From Torymus aiolomorphi (lineage: Eukaryota > Arthropoda > Insecta > Hymenoptera > Torymidae), in contig CM070873.1 of NCBI GenBank assembly GCA_036365515.1, forward strand, positions 80,018,029 to 80,082,028: 64,000 nucleotides of DNA. The letters are read 5' to 3'. Positions 49,241 through 59,383 of this stretch are shown here, piece by piece (the stretch's first letter is position 1; every line of letters begins with the position of its first letter). Made by a program: the position numbers and the translations under genes. The notes beneath the pieces are model-generated. The model searched no databases. It was given only the letters and a program-made list of their open reading frames with translations, and was not told where the DNA came from.

Positions 49241-49777
49241 AACATTAATATTGTATATAAGATTTAATAAAGACTGCACATTATGTATATTTGAAAGATA
49301 TTTTTTTTATTATTTAGCATCTAGAATGAAAAAGTATACTACGTATTTGTAGAAGTTCTGCAAATATTATGTAGAAATGGATTTAAATGATTCTGCAAAA
49401 TATTTCAAAATTTGTAGTGTAAATATCTTAGAAAATTAATATACATTTTCTGCAAAAATCTTAGAAAGCTTCTGCAGAAATTCGCTTCTGAAGTTCTGAA
49501 GAGTATATCTAAATTTTGTTAATAATTTTTCTGCAGAAGTTATATAGATTTTCTACAGCAATTGTACAGAACTTCTGTAGTACTCATGTACATTTTTTGC
49601 AGAATTAACAAAGAGGTTCTGCAGAAATTGTACAGTATTTCAACAGAAGTTATGCAAAAATTTGCTTTTGAAATTCTGCAGAATTTATATAGATTTTCAG
49701 CAGAAATCGTACAGAACTTCTGCAGAAGTTAAAACACTTGCACACTTGTATCGAACTCTATTTTTTTTAACGGAGTG
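49241..49777. repeat. TTCTGCAGAA subterminal repeats and CACTA-like end
   Basis: From about 49345 to 49733 some fifteen variants of AGAACTTCTGCAGAAGTT occur, a palindromic word with a PstI-like core. The stretch then ends in TTTTTTTTAACGGAGTG at 49777, whose complement CACTCCGTTAAAA looks like a CACTA-type terminus. This fits the 3' subterminal region and right end of the element that encoded the dead transposase. Its left end is lost. Confidence 0.65.
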
Positions 49778-49782
49778 TCCCT

Positions 49783-50600
49783 ATTAAAAAAAATCACGTG
49801 AAAACGCGCGTGAGTTCTCACGTGAGTTTTTCGACGATATTCTCACATGAGTAATCACGTGAGTAATCACGTGAGTACTCACGTGATAAGTGAAAAAAAT
49901 TGTTTAAAAAAATTAATAATCAATGTTTTTTTTACTGAACTATTACATAAATATTTGATCTTTAATTTTTGCGTATAATTTCGAATCCTTAAATAGTATA
50001 GGGAGATATCAAAAACGAGGCAAGCCTCGTAATTACAACTCTTTTAAAAAAGTCGCGTTATTGACTAAGTCTTACCGCTTTATGTATCCTCGCCGGCGTT
50101 CATTTGCCAATGGAAATCGAGAAAGGGGTTGCCGCCTGGCGGACACCGGCGGAACTGATTACTGATGGGGCCCGTCTGAGCTCCACGCCTAGTAACTCTT
50201 TTAACCGCCAGGCGGCAACCCATTTCTCGTTTTCCATAGGCAAATGAACTCCGGCGAGGATACATAAAGCGGTAAGACTTAGTCAATAACGCGACTCTTT
50301 TAAAAGAGTTGTAATTACGAGGCTTGCCTCGTTTTTGATATCTCCCCTATACTATTTAAGGATTCGAAGTTATACGCAAAAATTAAAATTCAAATATTTA
50401 TGTAATAGTTCAGTAAAAAAACATTGATTATTAATTTTTTTTAAACCATTTTTTTTCACTTATCACGTGAGTACTCACGTGATTACTCACGTGATTACTC
50501 ACGTGAGAATATCGTCGAAAACCTCACGTGAGAACTCACGCGCGTTCTCACGTGAGTACTCACGTGACTACTCACGTAATTTTTTTTAATAGGGGTGTGA
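49783..50600. mobile_element. CACGTGAGTA palindromic element, copy 1
   Basis: The ends CCCTATTAAAAAAAATCACG and its complement enclose tandem ACTCACGTGAGTA words, then long arms that match almost perfectly (for example GAGGCAAGCCTCGTAATTAC and GTTGCCGCCTGGCGG). A loop of about 60 bp is centred near 50175. Around 0.8 kb, no coding capacity. Its loop is inverted relative to copy 2, so the two copies lie in opposite orientation. Confidence 0.85.
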
Positions 50601-51190
50601 AACTAACCGTGTTTTTGTTTTGCGTGCGCGAAGTAGCTGTTTCTCGCACGGCATGCGCGAAAGTAAATTGATCTGCGCATGCGCGACTTTCGCGCACACC
50701 GTGTGTAAAACAGCTACTTAGCGCACGCAAAACAAGCACGAGAAGGCGAGTTTCGCACACTCCGTTAAAAAATAGTTATTTTTGAAACTCCGTGCGAGAA
50801 GTTCGATTTCTCGCACGCTGCGTTAAACGATGCGTGCAAAAATCTCACTTCTCGCACGTCGTGTCAAAAAATACGGTTCGACACTTGTGTGAGAAGTTGA
50901 TTTTCTCCTCGTGTGACCTTTTCACCCTCGCTTCGTTCGGGTGCAAACAGTCACACTCGCACTAGTATCGAAATGTACTATTTCGATACAAGTGCGAAAA
51001 AGTGATTTTATCCTCGTATGGACGTTTGCGCCCGAGCGAAGCGAGGGTGAAAAGGCCACACGAGGATAAAATCACTTTCTCACTCGTGTATCGAACACTA
51101 TTTTTTTATACGACGTGTGCAAAGCTCGATTTTGCGAGCACGGTTTTGGCCGAGCGTGCGCAAAGTGGACGCTTTGCGCACTGAGTGTGA
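50601..51190. repeat. Clustered palindromes with CGCGCA and CGAGCGAAGCGAG words
   Basis: One palindrome pairs TTGCGTGCGCGAAGTAGCTG with CAGCTACTTAGCGCACGCAA (about 50619-50730). A second pairs TTTTCACCCTCGCTTCG with CGAAGCGAGGGTGAAAA (about 50919-51055). CACTCCGTTAAAAAATAG at 50757 resembles the terminus at 49777. These look like ends of further decayed elements. Confidence 0.55.
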
Positions 51191-51991
51191 AAAAGGATAT
51201 TTTATTCTGTTTCATAATAGGGATTGTAATTATGAAACATAGGTGCCAGCAGGAAAATTGTGTTTCGTAATAGGCACTAAAATCACTGTCACTATTTTGA
51301 TAATAATTTATGAAATATAGCATTAATTTCAAATTTGAAAAAAGATAGTTATTCTACGAGAATTAGCGCTTCAAATGAGCTATGATAGTATTCACTTTTA
51401 TGTGATTTAGTTATTCATTTTTTGAATTGAAAAAAAAAGTACCCGAAAATCGTTTCATAATAGGCTACTTTACCTTACCTCCCTAGTTGCATAATATATT
51501 ATTTCACACGAGGTGCAGGACGTTCGGTTTCCCCTCCCACTTTTTCAAAAAGCGTGTGGGAAATCGAATTACCGCACGCCGTATGGAAAAATAATGTACG
51601 TAACTCGTGCGGAAATTAGGTGATCTCGCACGGCCGTTGTGTCATTTTTTTGTATATTAGGTTCAATTAATATTTTAGGTTGGAAATTCGCCATGATGGA
51701 AATGAAATGTTTAATAGGAAGAATTTTATATAATTATTATTTGGAACCTATTGTCCATAGCCGTGACGTGAAATTGGTTGGGGATATCGTTATACATCCG
51801 GATCGACCAATAATATAAAATTTATTTAAATACGGAAATGAAACGATCGACCTACCATTTTGTTACTGTTCTCGAATTAAAAGTGTGTGTTCGACATAGT
51901 CAAAAAATTGTAGACATGAATGATTACTCATCATTTTTTTATTTTATGTTTTTGTAATGATTAGCAATTGTATTATTATATTTTTAATCAT
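51191..51991. other. Noncoding spacer
   Basis: AT-rich with a few CGCACG words near 51550-51640. No gene or clear repeat boundary is recognised. Confidence 0.4.
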
Positions 51992-53183
51992 GTGTGATAC
52001 GAAGTAAGTACGTAATCTTGTTTTAGCTATAAAACTTTTTGTATTGTACATTTATTTATTGTTAAATATTTTTAAGTAAATTATTTTATAAAGCATTTAT
52101 TGTAAAATATATCATTTTCTAAATGGAATTGTTAATAATCATAATAAATATATTTTCATTGTTGTAATAAATTTTCATTCAATATACTTTTTAGGCTTTT
52201 ATACCACTCTAACCTCAAAATCACAACTTTGGTATGATTTTTCGACACTCGTGGTATAAAATACCGTTCGAAGCGAGTGCGGAAGTTGATTATTTACTTC
52301 GTGTGACGTTTTTCGCACAAGCGACCAAAAATAATCACGTGAGTATTCAGGTGAGTACTCACGTGAATACTCACGTGAGAGCTTACGTGAGTTTTTCGAC
52401 CATATTCTCACGTGAGTACTCACGTGAGTACTCACGTGAGAAGTAAAAAAAAATGGTTTAAAAAAAATTAGTAATCAATGTTTTTTTTACTAAACTATTA
52501 CATAAATATTTTAACTTTAATTTTTGCATATACCTTTCAATCCTTAAATAGTACAGGAAGATATCAAAAGCGAGGCAAGCCTCGTAATTACAACTCTTTT
52601 AAAAGAGTCGCGGTATTGACTAAGTCTTATGGCTTTATGTATTCTCGCCGGTGTTCATTTGCCTATGGAAATCGAGAAAGAGGTTGCCGCCTGGCGGTTA
52701 AAACAGTTACTAGACGTGGAGTTCAGACGGATCCTATCAGTTCCGCCGGTGACCGCCAGGCGGCAACCCCTTTTTCGATTTCCATAGGCAAATGAACACC
52801 GGCGAGAATACATAAAGCCATAAGACTTAGTCAATATCGCGACTCTTTTAAAAGAGTTGTAATTACGAGGCTTGCCTCGCTTTTGATATCTCCCTATACT
52901 ATTTAAGGATTGAAAGGTATACGCAAAAATAAAAGTTAAAATATTTATGTAATAGTTCAGTAAAAAAAACATTGATTACTAATTTTTTTTTAAACTATTT
53001 TTTTCACTTCTCACGTGAGTACTCATGTGAGTACTCACGTGAGAATATGGTCGAAAACCTCACGTGATTATTTTTAATAGGGGAAGCGAAATTATCACCT
53101 TCCGCACCAGTGTCGAAATGTACTATTAAAGCACGTAATGTTTCACAAGAATGTCGGAGATTTTTTATTTGAATTCAGATATT
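51992..53183. repeat. Tandem duplication, copy A (with insertion)
   Basis: Starts at GTGATACGAAGTAAGTACGT. It matches copy B (53199-53640) over 331 bp up to TTCGCACAAGCGAC at 52324, is then interrupted by the palindromic element, and resumes with GCGAAATTATCACC (about 53087). The copies are nearly identical, so the duplication is recent relative to the other repeats. Confidence 0.85.
52325..53084. mobile_element. CACGTGAGTA palindromic element, copy 2
   Basis: Same family as 49783-50600. Its ends carry AATAATCACGTGA and TCACGTGATTATTTTTAATA, the arms match copy 1 closely, and the loop is in reverse orientation. The left terminus is slightly eroded (CCAAAAATAATC instead of a full CCCTATT end). 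It interrupts duplication copy A; copy B preserves the empty site. Confidence 0.85.
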
Positions 53184-53198
53184 TTTTTATTTATATTT

Positions 53199-53640
53199 AT
53201 GTGATACGAAGTAAGTACGTAATCTTGTTTTAGCTATAAAACTTTTTGTATTGTACATTTATTTATTGTTAAATATTTTTAAGTAAATTATTTTATAAAG
53301 CATTTATTGTAAAATATATCATTTTCTAAATGGAATTGTTAATCATCATAATAAATATATTTTCATTGTTGTAATAAATTTTCATTCAATATACTTTTTA
53401 AGCTTTTATACCACTCTAACCTCAAAATCACAACTTTGGTATGATTTTTCGACACTCGTGGTATAAAATACCGTTCGAGACGAGTGCGGAAGTTGATTAT
53501 TTACTTCGTGTGACGTTTTTCGCACAAGCGACGCGAAATTATCACCTTCCGCACCAGTATCGAAATGTACTATTAAAGCACGTAACGAAATGTTTCACAA
53601 GAATGTCGGAGATTTTTTTATTTGAATTCAGATATTTTTT
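53199..53640. repeat. Tandem duplication, copy B (empty site)
   Basis: Direct copy of the DNA flanking the palindromic insertion. It reads CGCACAAGCGAC directly into GCGAAATTATCACC and continues to TTTGAATTCAGATATTTTT. It shows the state before insertion. Confidence 0.85.
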
Positions 53641-54299
53641 TATTTATATATTTTAAATATATATCCTTTTTCAAAATTGTATTGAAACATTCGAAGTTTG
53701 TTTAAAATACTCCTAAAATGCTGCATTTACGTTATATTACATGTTTATTCACGCAGGTCCACAAAAAGAAAATTAAAAGTTATCTGTATTACTTAAGAGT
53801 AATACCCATACTGTAATGACCATACTGTAATATGTATTTTGGGCTTCTAAACACGAATGAGTCAGAGTCACGTCGATATCTTAAAAAACCAAGTTTATCG
53901 ATTTTGTCAACAAAATAATGTAGTACTTCTGGTCTTGTTTAAATCCCATTTTGAATTATCATTGAATATGGCAATGCAGTCTCTCGTATAGACCACCTTT
54001 TTTGTGTGAAATAATAAAAAAAAAAGTAAATAGTTGCTCCTGTCTTCCAAAATAGCGTAATTAACTGTACAGATAATGTAAACATTTAACAAATTTATTG
54101 AAAAATAGTAGATATTGAAATTAGCCTTTTTCCATGCCTGTAAGTTGTAGAAAAACGCGTATTTCGAGCGAGCTTAAAAAAAATGAGGGACCATATCATG
54201 CCTCCGTTAAAAAAAATACAATTTTACTACTATCAAAGACATTAAAATACAAATTGTAGCAAATTTATAGAATTTCTCTAGCAATTTTACTATCTTGAT
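53641..54299. other. Noncoding spacer with a repeat fragment
   Basis: 54121-54180 matches the fragment in the SEC13 intron at 39176. At about 54200 TCCGTTAAAAAAAATACAAT resembles a CACTA-type terminus. No gene. Confidence 0.4.
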
Positions 54300-54518
54300 A
54301 CACGGAGAAACATTTTAGAGTAAAATTTATTATTTTAATAAGAAAATTTATTATTTTTCAGTGTAGTGCTGGAACATACTCAACTTGTGTTAATTTTTAC
54401 TATTTTAAATAGTACTTTTTAAGATTTAGAAAGCAAATTTTACTTTTTGAAATAATAATTTTTATTCTCCTGAAAGTAATGTAAAAAATTTTTAATTCAG
54501 CGCTTTGCGCATTTTTTC

Positions 54519-54520
<2 letters not shown>

Positions 54521-54597
<77 letters not shown>

Positions 54598-54626
54598 GCA
54601 CGCACACACACACGCACACACACTTA
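54521..54626. repeat. (CA)n microsatellite
   Basis: About 70 bases of uninterrupted CA, then CACGCACGCACG and further CA. The complementary GT/GC tract lies at 54971-55026, so the two could pair. Confidence 0.9.
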
Positions 54627-54628
54627 TC

Positions 54629-54922
54629 GGGGTTTATGGAGCCCAACCCTGTATATTAGTACCTACAGCCGAGTTCCGCACTATAAGTGGGTAAGGGCGA
54701 GCGCTGCGCGCGCGCGCCATTGTCTACAACAAAACATCCCTCTCAGTATTGACTAACACAACGACGCCTGCGGCGCCCCCTTTAATTTCCGCAGAACTTT
54801 TCCGGAAATTTACTTTTGAACTCTCAAAGTCAGGACTCTAGATTGGGCTCCATAAACATGGTTATAGTAAAAGTTTATGGAGCCCGGGCTCCATAAACCT
54901 GAAAGGGCTCTATAAACCCCGG
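54629..54922. repeat. GGGGTTTATGGAGCCC repeat element
   Basis: The left end GGGGTTTATGGAGCCC is answered by GGGCTCCATAAA (about 54845), TTTATGGAGCCCGGGCTCC (about 54878) and GGGCTCTATAAACCCC (about 54905-54920). A GC-rich centre has CTGCGCGCGCGCG. Bounded on both sides by dinucleotide repeats. No coding sequence. Confidence 0.5.
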
Positions 54923-54970
54923 TATATAAAAAAAAGGCTCCCTTTTGAGGGGCTTACCCCTCAAAAGAAA

Positions 54971-55026
54971 TATGTGCGTGCGTGCGCGCGCGCGCGTGCG
55001 CGTGTGCGTGTGTGTGTGTGTGTGTG
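54971..55026. repeat. (GC/GT)n microsatellite
   Basis: GTGCGTGCGTGCGCGCGCGCG followed by GTGTGTGT runs. Potential Z-DNA-forming alternating purine-pyrimidine tract. Confidence 0.85.
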
Positions 55027-55489
55027 TAACTCTATGGTTATAAATCCTATGGGCCTTCACACAGCTCTGAGGAACAGATATAAAGAACAAGAATAACATG
55101 GGTTAAAGGGCACTACAGGAAAAAAGAAAAAGCAAAAGCACAGGAACAGATATAAGATTAACATGGATATGTATATCTATATATATGAGGAACAGGAACA
55201 GCTAGAAGGAACACCTAGATCTGTTCCTGTTCCTCATATACATATAGATATACATATCCATATTAATCTTATATCTGTTCCTGTGCTTTTGCTTTTTCTT
55301 TTTACCTGTAGCGCCCTTTAGTATATCTATATATATATACGAGGAACAGCGAGATACACAAGGAACAAGAATCTTGTTCCTTGCTGTTCTTTGTATATAT
55401 AGATATATAACCCATGTTATTCTTGTTCTTTTTATCTGTTCCTCAGAGCTGTGTGAAGGCCCTATAGGAATTGTAACCATAGAGTTATA
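55025..55489. repeat. Nested double hairpin
   Basis: The outer arms pair AACTCTATGGTTATAAATCC with its complement around 55470-55487, and CACACAGCTCTGAGGAACAG likewise. Inside, an independent hairpin pairs AAGCAAAAGCACAGGAAC (about 55130) with GTTCCTGTGCTTTTGCTTTT (about 55275). A smaller one lies near 55360, with AAGGAACAAGAATCTTGTTCC. All stems are built from GAGGAACAG-type words. Such a transcript would be double-stranded. Confidence 0.75.
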
Positions 55490-55567
55490 AATATTATAGA
55501 TTTCGGACAACTATTTTTCTGACGGCATACAGCATACGGGATACGGCATGCAATGTGGATTCACTGT

Positions 55568-56618
55568 AACCAATAAACATTTTAGAATTTAAGTATCACA
55601 TATATATACAAGAAAAACATTAAATTTAGAAATGAAAAAATTTTTGCGGACACTGGGAATCGAATTCGGATTCGGGACCCTTGGCACGGCAGTCGGATGT
55701 TCTAATCACTCACCTATAAAAGACTTGCAGTTACTCATTCCAAAACTGATACATAAGCTACACTACGATGTACGCGCTATTTCTTTTTTTATTAATCGAT
55801 ACATAATTAAATAAGAATAAAATTATTACCAAATTTAATATAGTTACTTTATTTAAAAATATTAGAAATAAATAACAATAATTTTTTTTCATCAGAAATA
55901 AAGGACATGAAAAGGGTGTGTTCATAAATCCCTACCATACCGACATCGTCATTTAATTTTTATTTACTATAATAAATCCTGCGATCTTTTTTTTTATAAA
56001 TGAATGCGATTTTCTGTCTTTCACAATTCATGCAAAAAGTACATGGTTAGAATTTTTTTTAATTTCAGCTCAAAAATTTTCTTATTTAATGCTCAGCAAT
56101 ACGTATTTTTAAATTTATATATACAATATCTATGTATCAATAATGACGATGTATTTTTTGCGTGGATTGTGAAAGACAGAAAATCACAGTCATTTATAAA
56201 AAAAAAAAAAAAGATCGCAGGATTTATTACAGTAAATAAAAATTAAATGATGATGTCGGTACGGTAGGGATTTATAAACACACCCTTTTCATACGTCCTT
56301 TATTTCTGATGAAAAAAATTATTGTTATTTACCTCTAATATTTTTAAATAAAGTAACTATATTAAATTTGATAATAATGTTATTCTTACTTAATTATGTA
56401 TCGATTAATAAAAAAAAAGTAATAGCGCGTACATCGTAGTGTAGCTTATGTATCAGTTTCGAAAAGAGTAACTGTAAGTCTTTTATAGGTGAGTGGTTAG
56501 AGCGTCCGACTGCCGTTCCAAGGGTTCCGAGTTCGATTCCCAGTGTCTGCAAAAACTTTTTCATTTCTTGTATAAGTATATATATGTGATACTCAAATTA
56601 TAAAAATGTGTATTGGTT
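55568..56618. mobile_element. 1-kb foldback with tRNA-like sequence in both arms
   Basis: The left arm (55568-56030) and right arm (about 56160-56618) are inverted copies of about 450 bp around a 130-bp spacer. The ends pair AACCAATA with TATTGGTT. Each arm contains the same tRNA-like block. In the right arm it reads GAGTGGTTAGAGCGTCCGAC at about 56491 and GAGTTCGATTCCCAGTG at about 56529, with the A- and B-box spacing of a tRNA. T-stem pairing is poor, so it is a tRNA-derived (SINE-like) unit rather than a tRNA gene. Confidence 0.7.
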
Positions 56619-56654
56619 TAAAATATATTAAATAACCATTTAAATAATAATAAT

Positions 56655-56659
56655 AATAT

Positions 56660-56727
<68 letters not shown>
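56655..56727. repeat. (TA)n microsatellite
   Basis: About 70 bases of uninterrupted TA next to the right arm of the composite block. Confidence 0.9.
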
Positions 56728-56730
<3 letters not shown>

Positions 56731-56960
56731 GAAAAATGCGCAAAGGGCTGAATTAAAAAAATTTTTACAATCACTTTTGGCAGAATAAAAACTATTATTT
56801 CAAAAAGTAAAATTTGTTTTCTAAATCTTAAAAAGTACTATTTAAAATAGTAAAAGTTAACACAAGTTGAGTATGTTCCAGCACTACACTGAAAAATAAT
56901 AAATTTTCTTATTAAAATAATAAATTTTACTCAAAAATTTTTCTCCTTGTAGTAAAGTAA

Positions 56961-57941
56961 TTACTTTCAAAGTAGGTCAGATTAGTTTCCTAGTATGAGT
57001 GGTAATTTTGCACGGATCAAAATTTCGTGTGTAAAATTCACACTACTGAATTCGTTTACTATTCTCAAAGTAGTGATTTTAGAAACAAATTTTTTACAGT
57101 GTACTATTTTTATACTGAATTCACTATCCAATAAATATTTTGAAAATTATACAAACTTATCTTTTGCGTGATTAAAATATTAAATTCAAAATATAAACCA
57201 ACAATGATGCTTGATATTGCAAAAAATAAGCTAGTAAATTTCATTGATTCATCTATGTAGGCATACATCTAATTACTTTATTCAGATGTTTTGTACACAC
57301 AAAATCGTACATTGTTTTGTATAAATGTATAGTAAAAAAAATTATCTCTCAAAAAAATGAGAAAAAAAAAAATCTTGCAGCTTTTCGTTTTTCATGATAT
57401 TAAAGAGGTATTTAATAAAAATAAAAATAAAATGGATGTTTATCACGTTTTTACTAAATTTTTGTTTACTATAAAACATAATTGTCATTCCCAGCAGCCT
57501 TTTGTGTTACTTGCCAGCAAGTAAATTTCTAATCAAATATAACAATTTTTTCAATCATAAAATTATTTATCTTACATCTCAATGACTTAGAAGGCAAGTG
57601 ACATAGAAAATTCATGAAATTCAAGAAATGATAAATTATTAATTGTATCTTATTATTAAATAAAACAATATAACATTGTTTTTGACTAGTTCTATGATTT
57701 TTAAATTTAATGCAGAAAGTGTAAAGTCCTGAACTAAAACGAACAATTATTTTCTGAATTGCAATGATAATGGGTTCCTATATACATCACATCTATACAA
57801 AGTCACAACGCTCTGCATAATCTACAATATTTACACTACAATCTGCCTTCGATAACAATAAGATTATAATGTTGCATTCAGTAAACAAATTGAAAATTGC
57901 TGTCTCCTTTGTAAAAGTCACTTGCCTTTAATCATCTCTCA
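56961..57941. other. Noncoding DNA and OPA3 3' region
   Basis: The left part may be the outer end of the composite block (up to ACAGTG at 57101). The right part, up to the OPA3 stop, should include its 3' untranslated region. No other gene is recognised. Confidence 0.4.
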
Positions 57942-58609
57942 TTAACTTGGTTTTTCTTTTTTCTTTACTTCAGTTTCGTAGTATGATATAGCTTGATTAA
58001 GAATATTTTGTTTTCCTTCTACAGTATTAGTTCTATTATCAGAACCTTCCTTTTTTTCAGGAAGTTTAGTTTTTGTTTTTTTTGCTAATTCACCTAGAGA
58101 ACTTCGAAGATATTCCAGTTCTGCCTCTTGTTTTAGAGTTGTGTCATATAATGCCTGTATATCATCAGTAAATTTCTGTAGCTGCATTTGCCTCACTTCC
58201 TCTTTCTTAGTTTCTTTAGCTACTTGTCGATTATATTCCAATACCAAACACCCACCAGCTACACCAAAGATTATAATTTCACCCATTAAACTAGCACCAA
58301 GTTCAATGGCCATTTGTTCATTAAGTTTGGAAACTTTTGTTGGTTTGCCTAGATTCATCAGATACATTTTTGCTTTGACCTCTGCCCAGTGATAAACTGA
58401 AAAAAGTCAAATTTGTTTAATAAATTGTGTTGTACATTAAATATAATAATGGCATAGTCATACGTACACTGAGCAGGAGGAATAATGAAGTATGTTCTGA
58501 AAACAGGGTGGTTCTTGGCTTGAGTAACTATAATCTTGGCAAGTGGCTTGCTGATTTGTTTAATAAAAAGAACACCCAATTTTAGGGCAGGAAATACCCC
58601 TACAACCAT
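57942..58609 (-). CDS. OPA3: OPA3-like mitochondrial protein
   Basis: Orthologue of optic atrophy 3 protein, a mitochondrial membrane protein linked to organelle morphology and lipid handling; its biochemical role is not settled. Two exons, 58609-58468 and 58396-57942, join in frame to 198 residues. The N-terminus VGVFPALKLGVLFIKQISKP is the conserved targeting segment. KIIVTQAKNHPVFRTYF and PPAQFYHW follow at the splice. LGASLMGEIIIFGVAGGCLVLEY forms the hydrophobic segment. The tail, Lys/Glu-rich, is a predicted coiled coil. The donor GTACGT (not the overlapping GTGTAC) is chosen because only it keeps the frame. Length is close to human OPA3 (179), with a longer charged tail. Confidence 0.94.
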
Positions 58610-59383
58610 TTTAGATTCTTGCGTACTTATATAGCTCTTTAGTCAAATATTCTGTATGAAATTTGTCTCTGCACTCTCATAGCCTGCTTCTTCAAACTGT
58701 GAGAAACTAAAACAATACAAAAAAATTTTACGCAATAGAACGCAATTGTCAATCGTCATATCAACAATTATATATACAAGTAATTGAAATTCAAATCAAA
58801 TCCACCAAAAGCAAAGTAAAACCTATGTAAAATTCGCACAAGAAACTTAGAATTATTCAACCTAACCTACTCAAAACTGCAATAATCGGGACAGTCGTGC
58901 TGGTCGAGGGGCACCAAAATCAGTTTCTACCCTTCGCATAATCACGGCAAAATCATTCGTGTAAGCCGTTATTTTTGTCGAGAAGGTCAGAGCAGACGGT
59001 GCGTCTCGAAATTTATCGCGACTCTGCAGTGTCGCTAATCTGCGACTCCTCTATCGGTCTCTTTCTCTCGTGCGAATCGTATCTCTAATAAATATGAAAA
59101 GACTTACGTCGGCAATAATATTATGCGGTATATCAGGTCCGTAGTCGGCATATAATCAACAGATTATTGTTGCTTTAGCAGCACGTGAGTTAACATTTTT
59201 ACGGCGGCACGGGGAAAACATCGCGCACACGCACACACGCAACTCTCTCGACGGCGGGTTTTGAAACCTGTTCGCTATTTAACGCGCGGGGGTTGGTGAG
59301 AACCGTATAAATAGATATACTTATATATATATATATACAGCTATATGTTGACGGGACTGTTCACATAAAAGCGAGTCCACATA
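58610..59383 (-). promoter_or_regulatory. OPA3 upstream region
   Basis: Contains the 5' untranslated region and probably the promoter of OPA3. A donor-like sequence on the minus strand (GAC|GTAAGT, about 59105) could end a noncoding first exon. A CpG-rich patch at 58890-59050 and 59210-59290 supports a promoter here. No TATA box is assigned. Confidence 0.35.

Larger units (their letters stand above)
54300..56960. mobile_element. Composite inverted-repeat block
   Basis: The segments 54300-54525 and 56735-56960 are inverted copies (AAATTTATTATTTTAATAAG, GTGTAGTGCTGGAACATACT and TTCAGCGCTTTGCGCATTTT against their complements). Between them lie a CA repeat, a GGGGTTTATGGAGCCC element, a GT/GC repeat, two long hairpins and a TA repeat. 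This is either one large element that collected insertions or a hotspot for palindromic elements. Right of the arm, sequence ending TTTTTTACAGTG (57101) may be an outer CACTA-like end. Confidence 0.6.

Noticed and set aside
56480..56560. A functional tRNA gene
   Set aside because: A- and B-box-like words are present but the T-stem does not pair and the acceptor stem is not closed. The block is part of an inverted mobile element.
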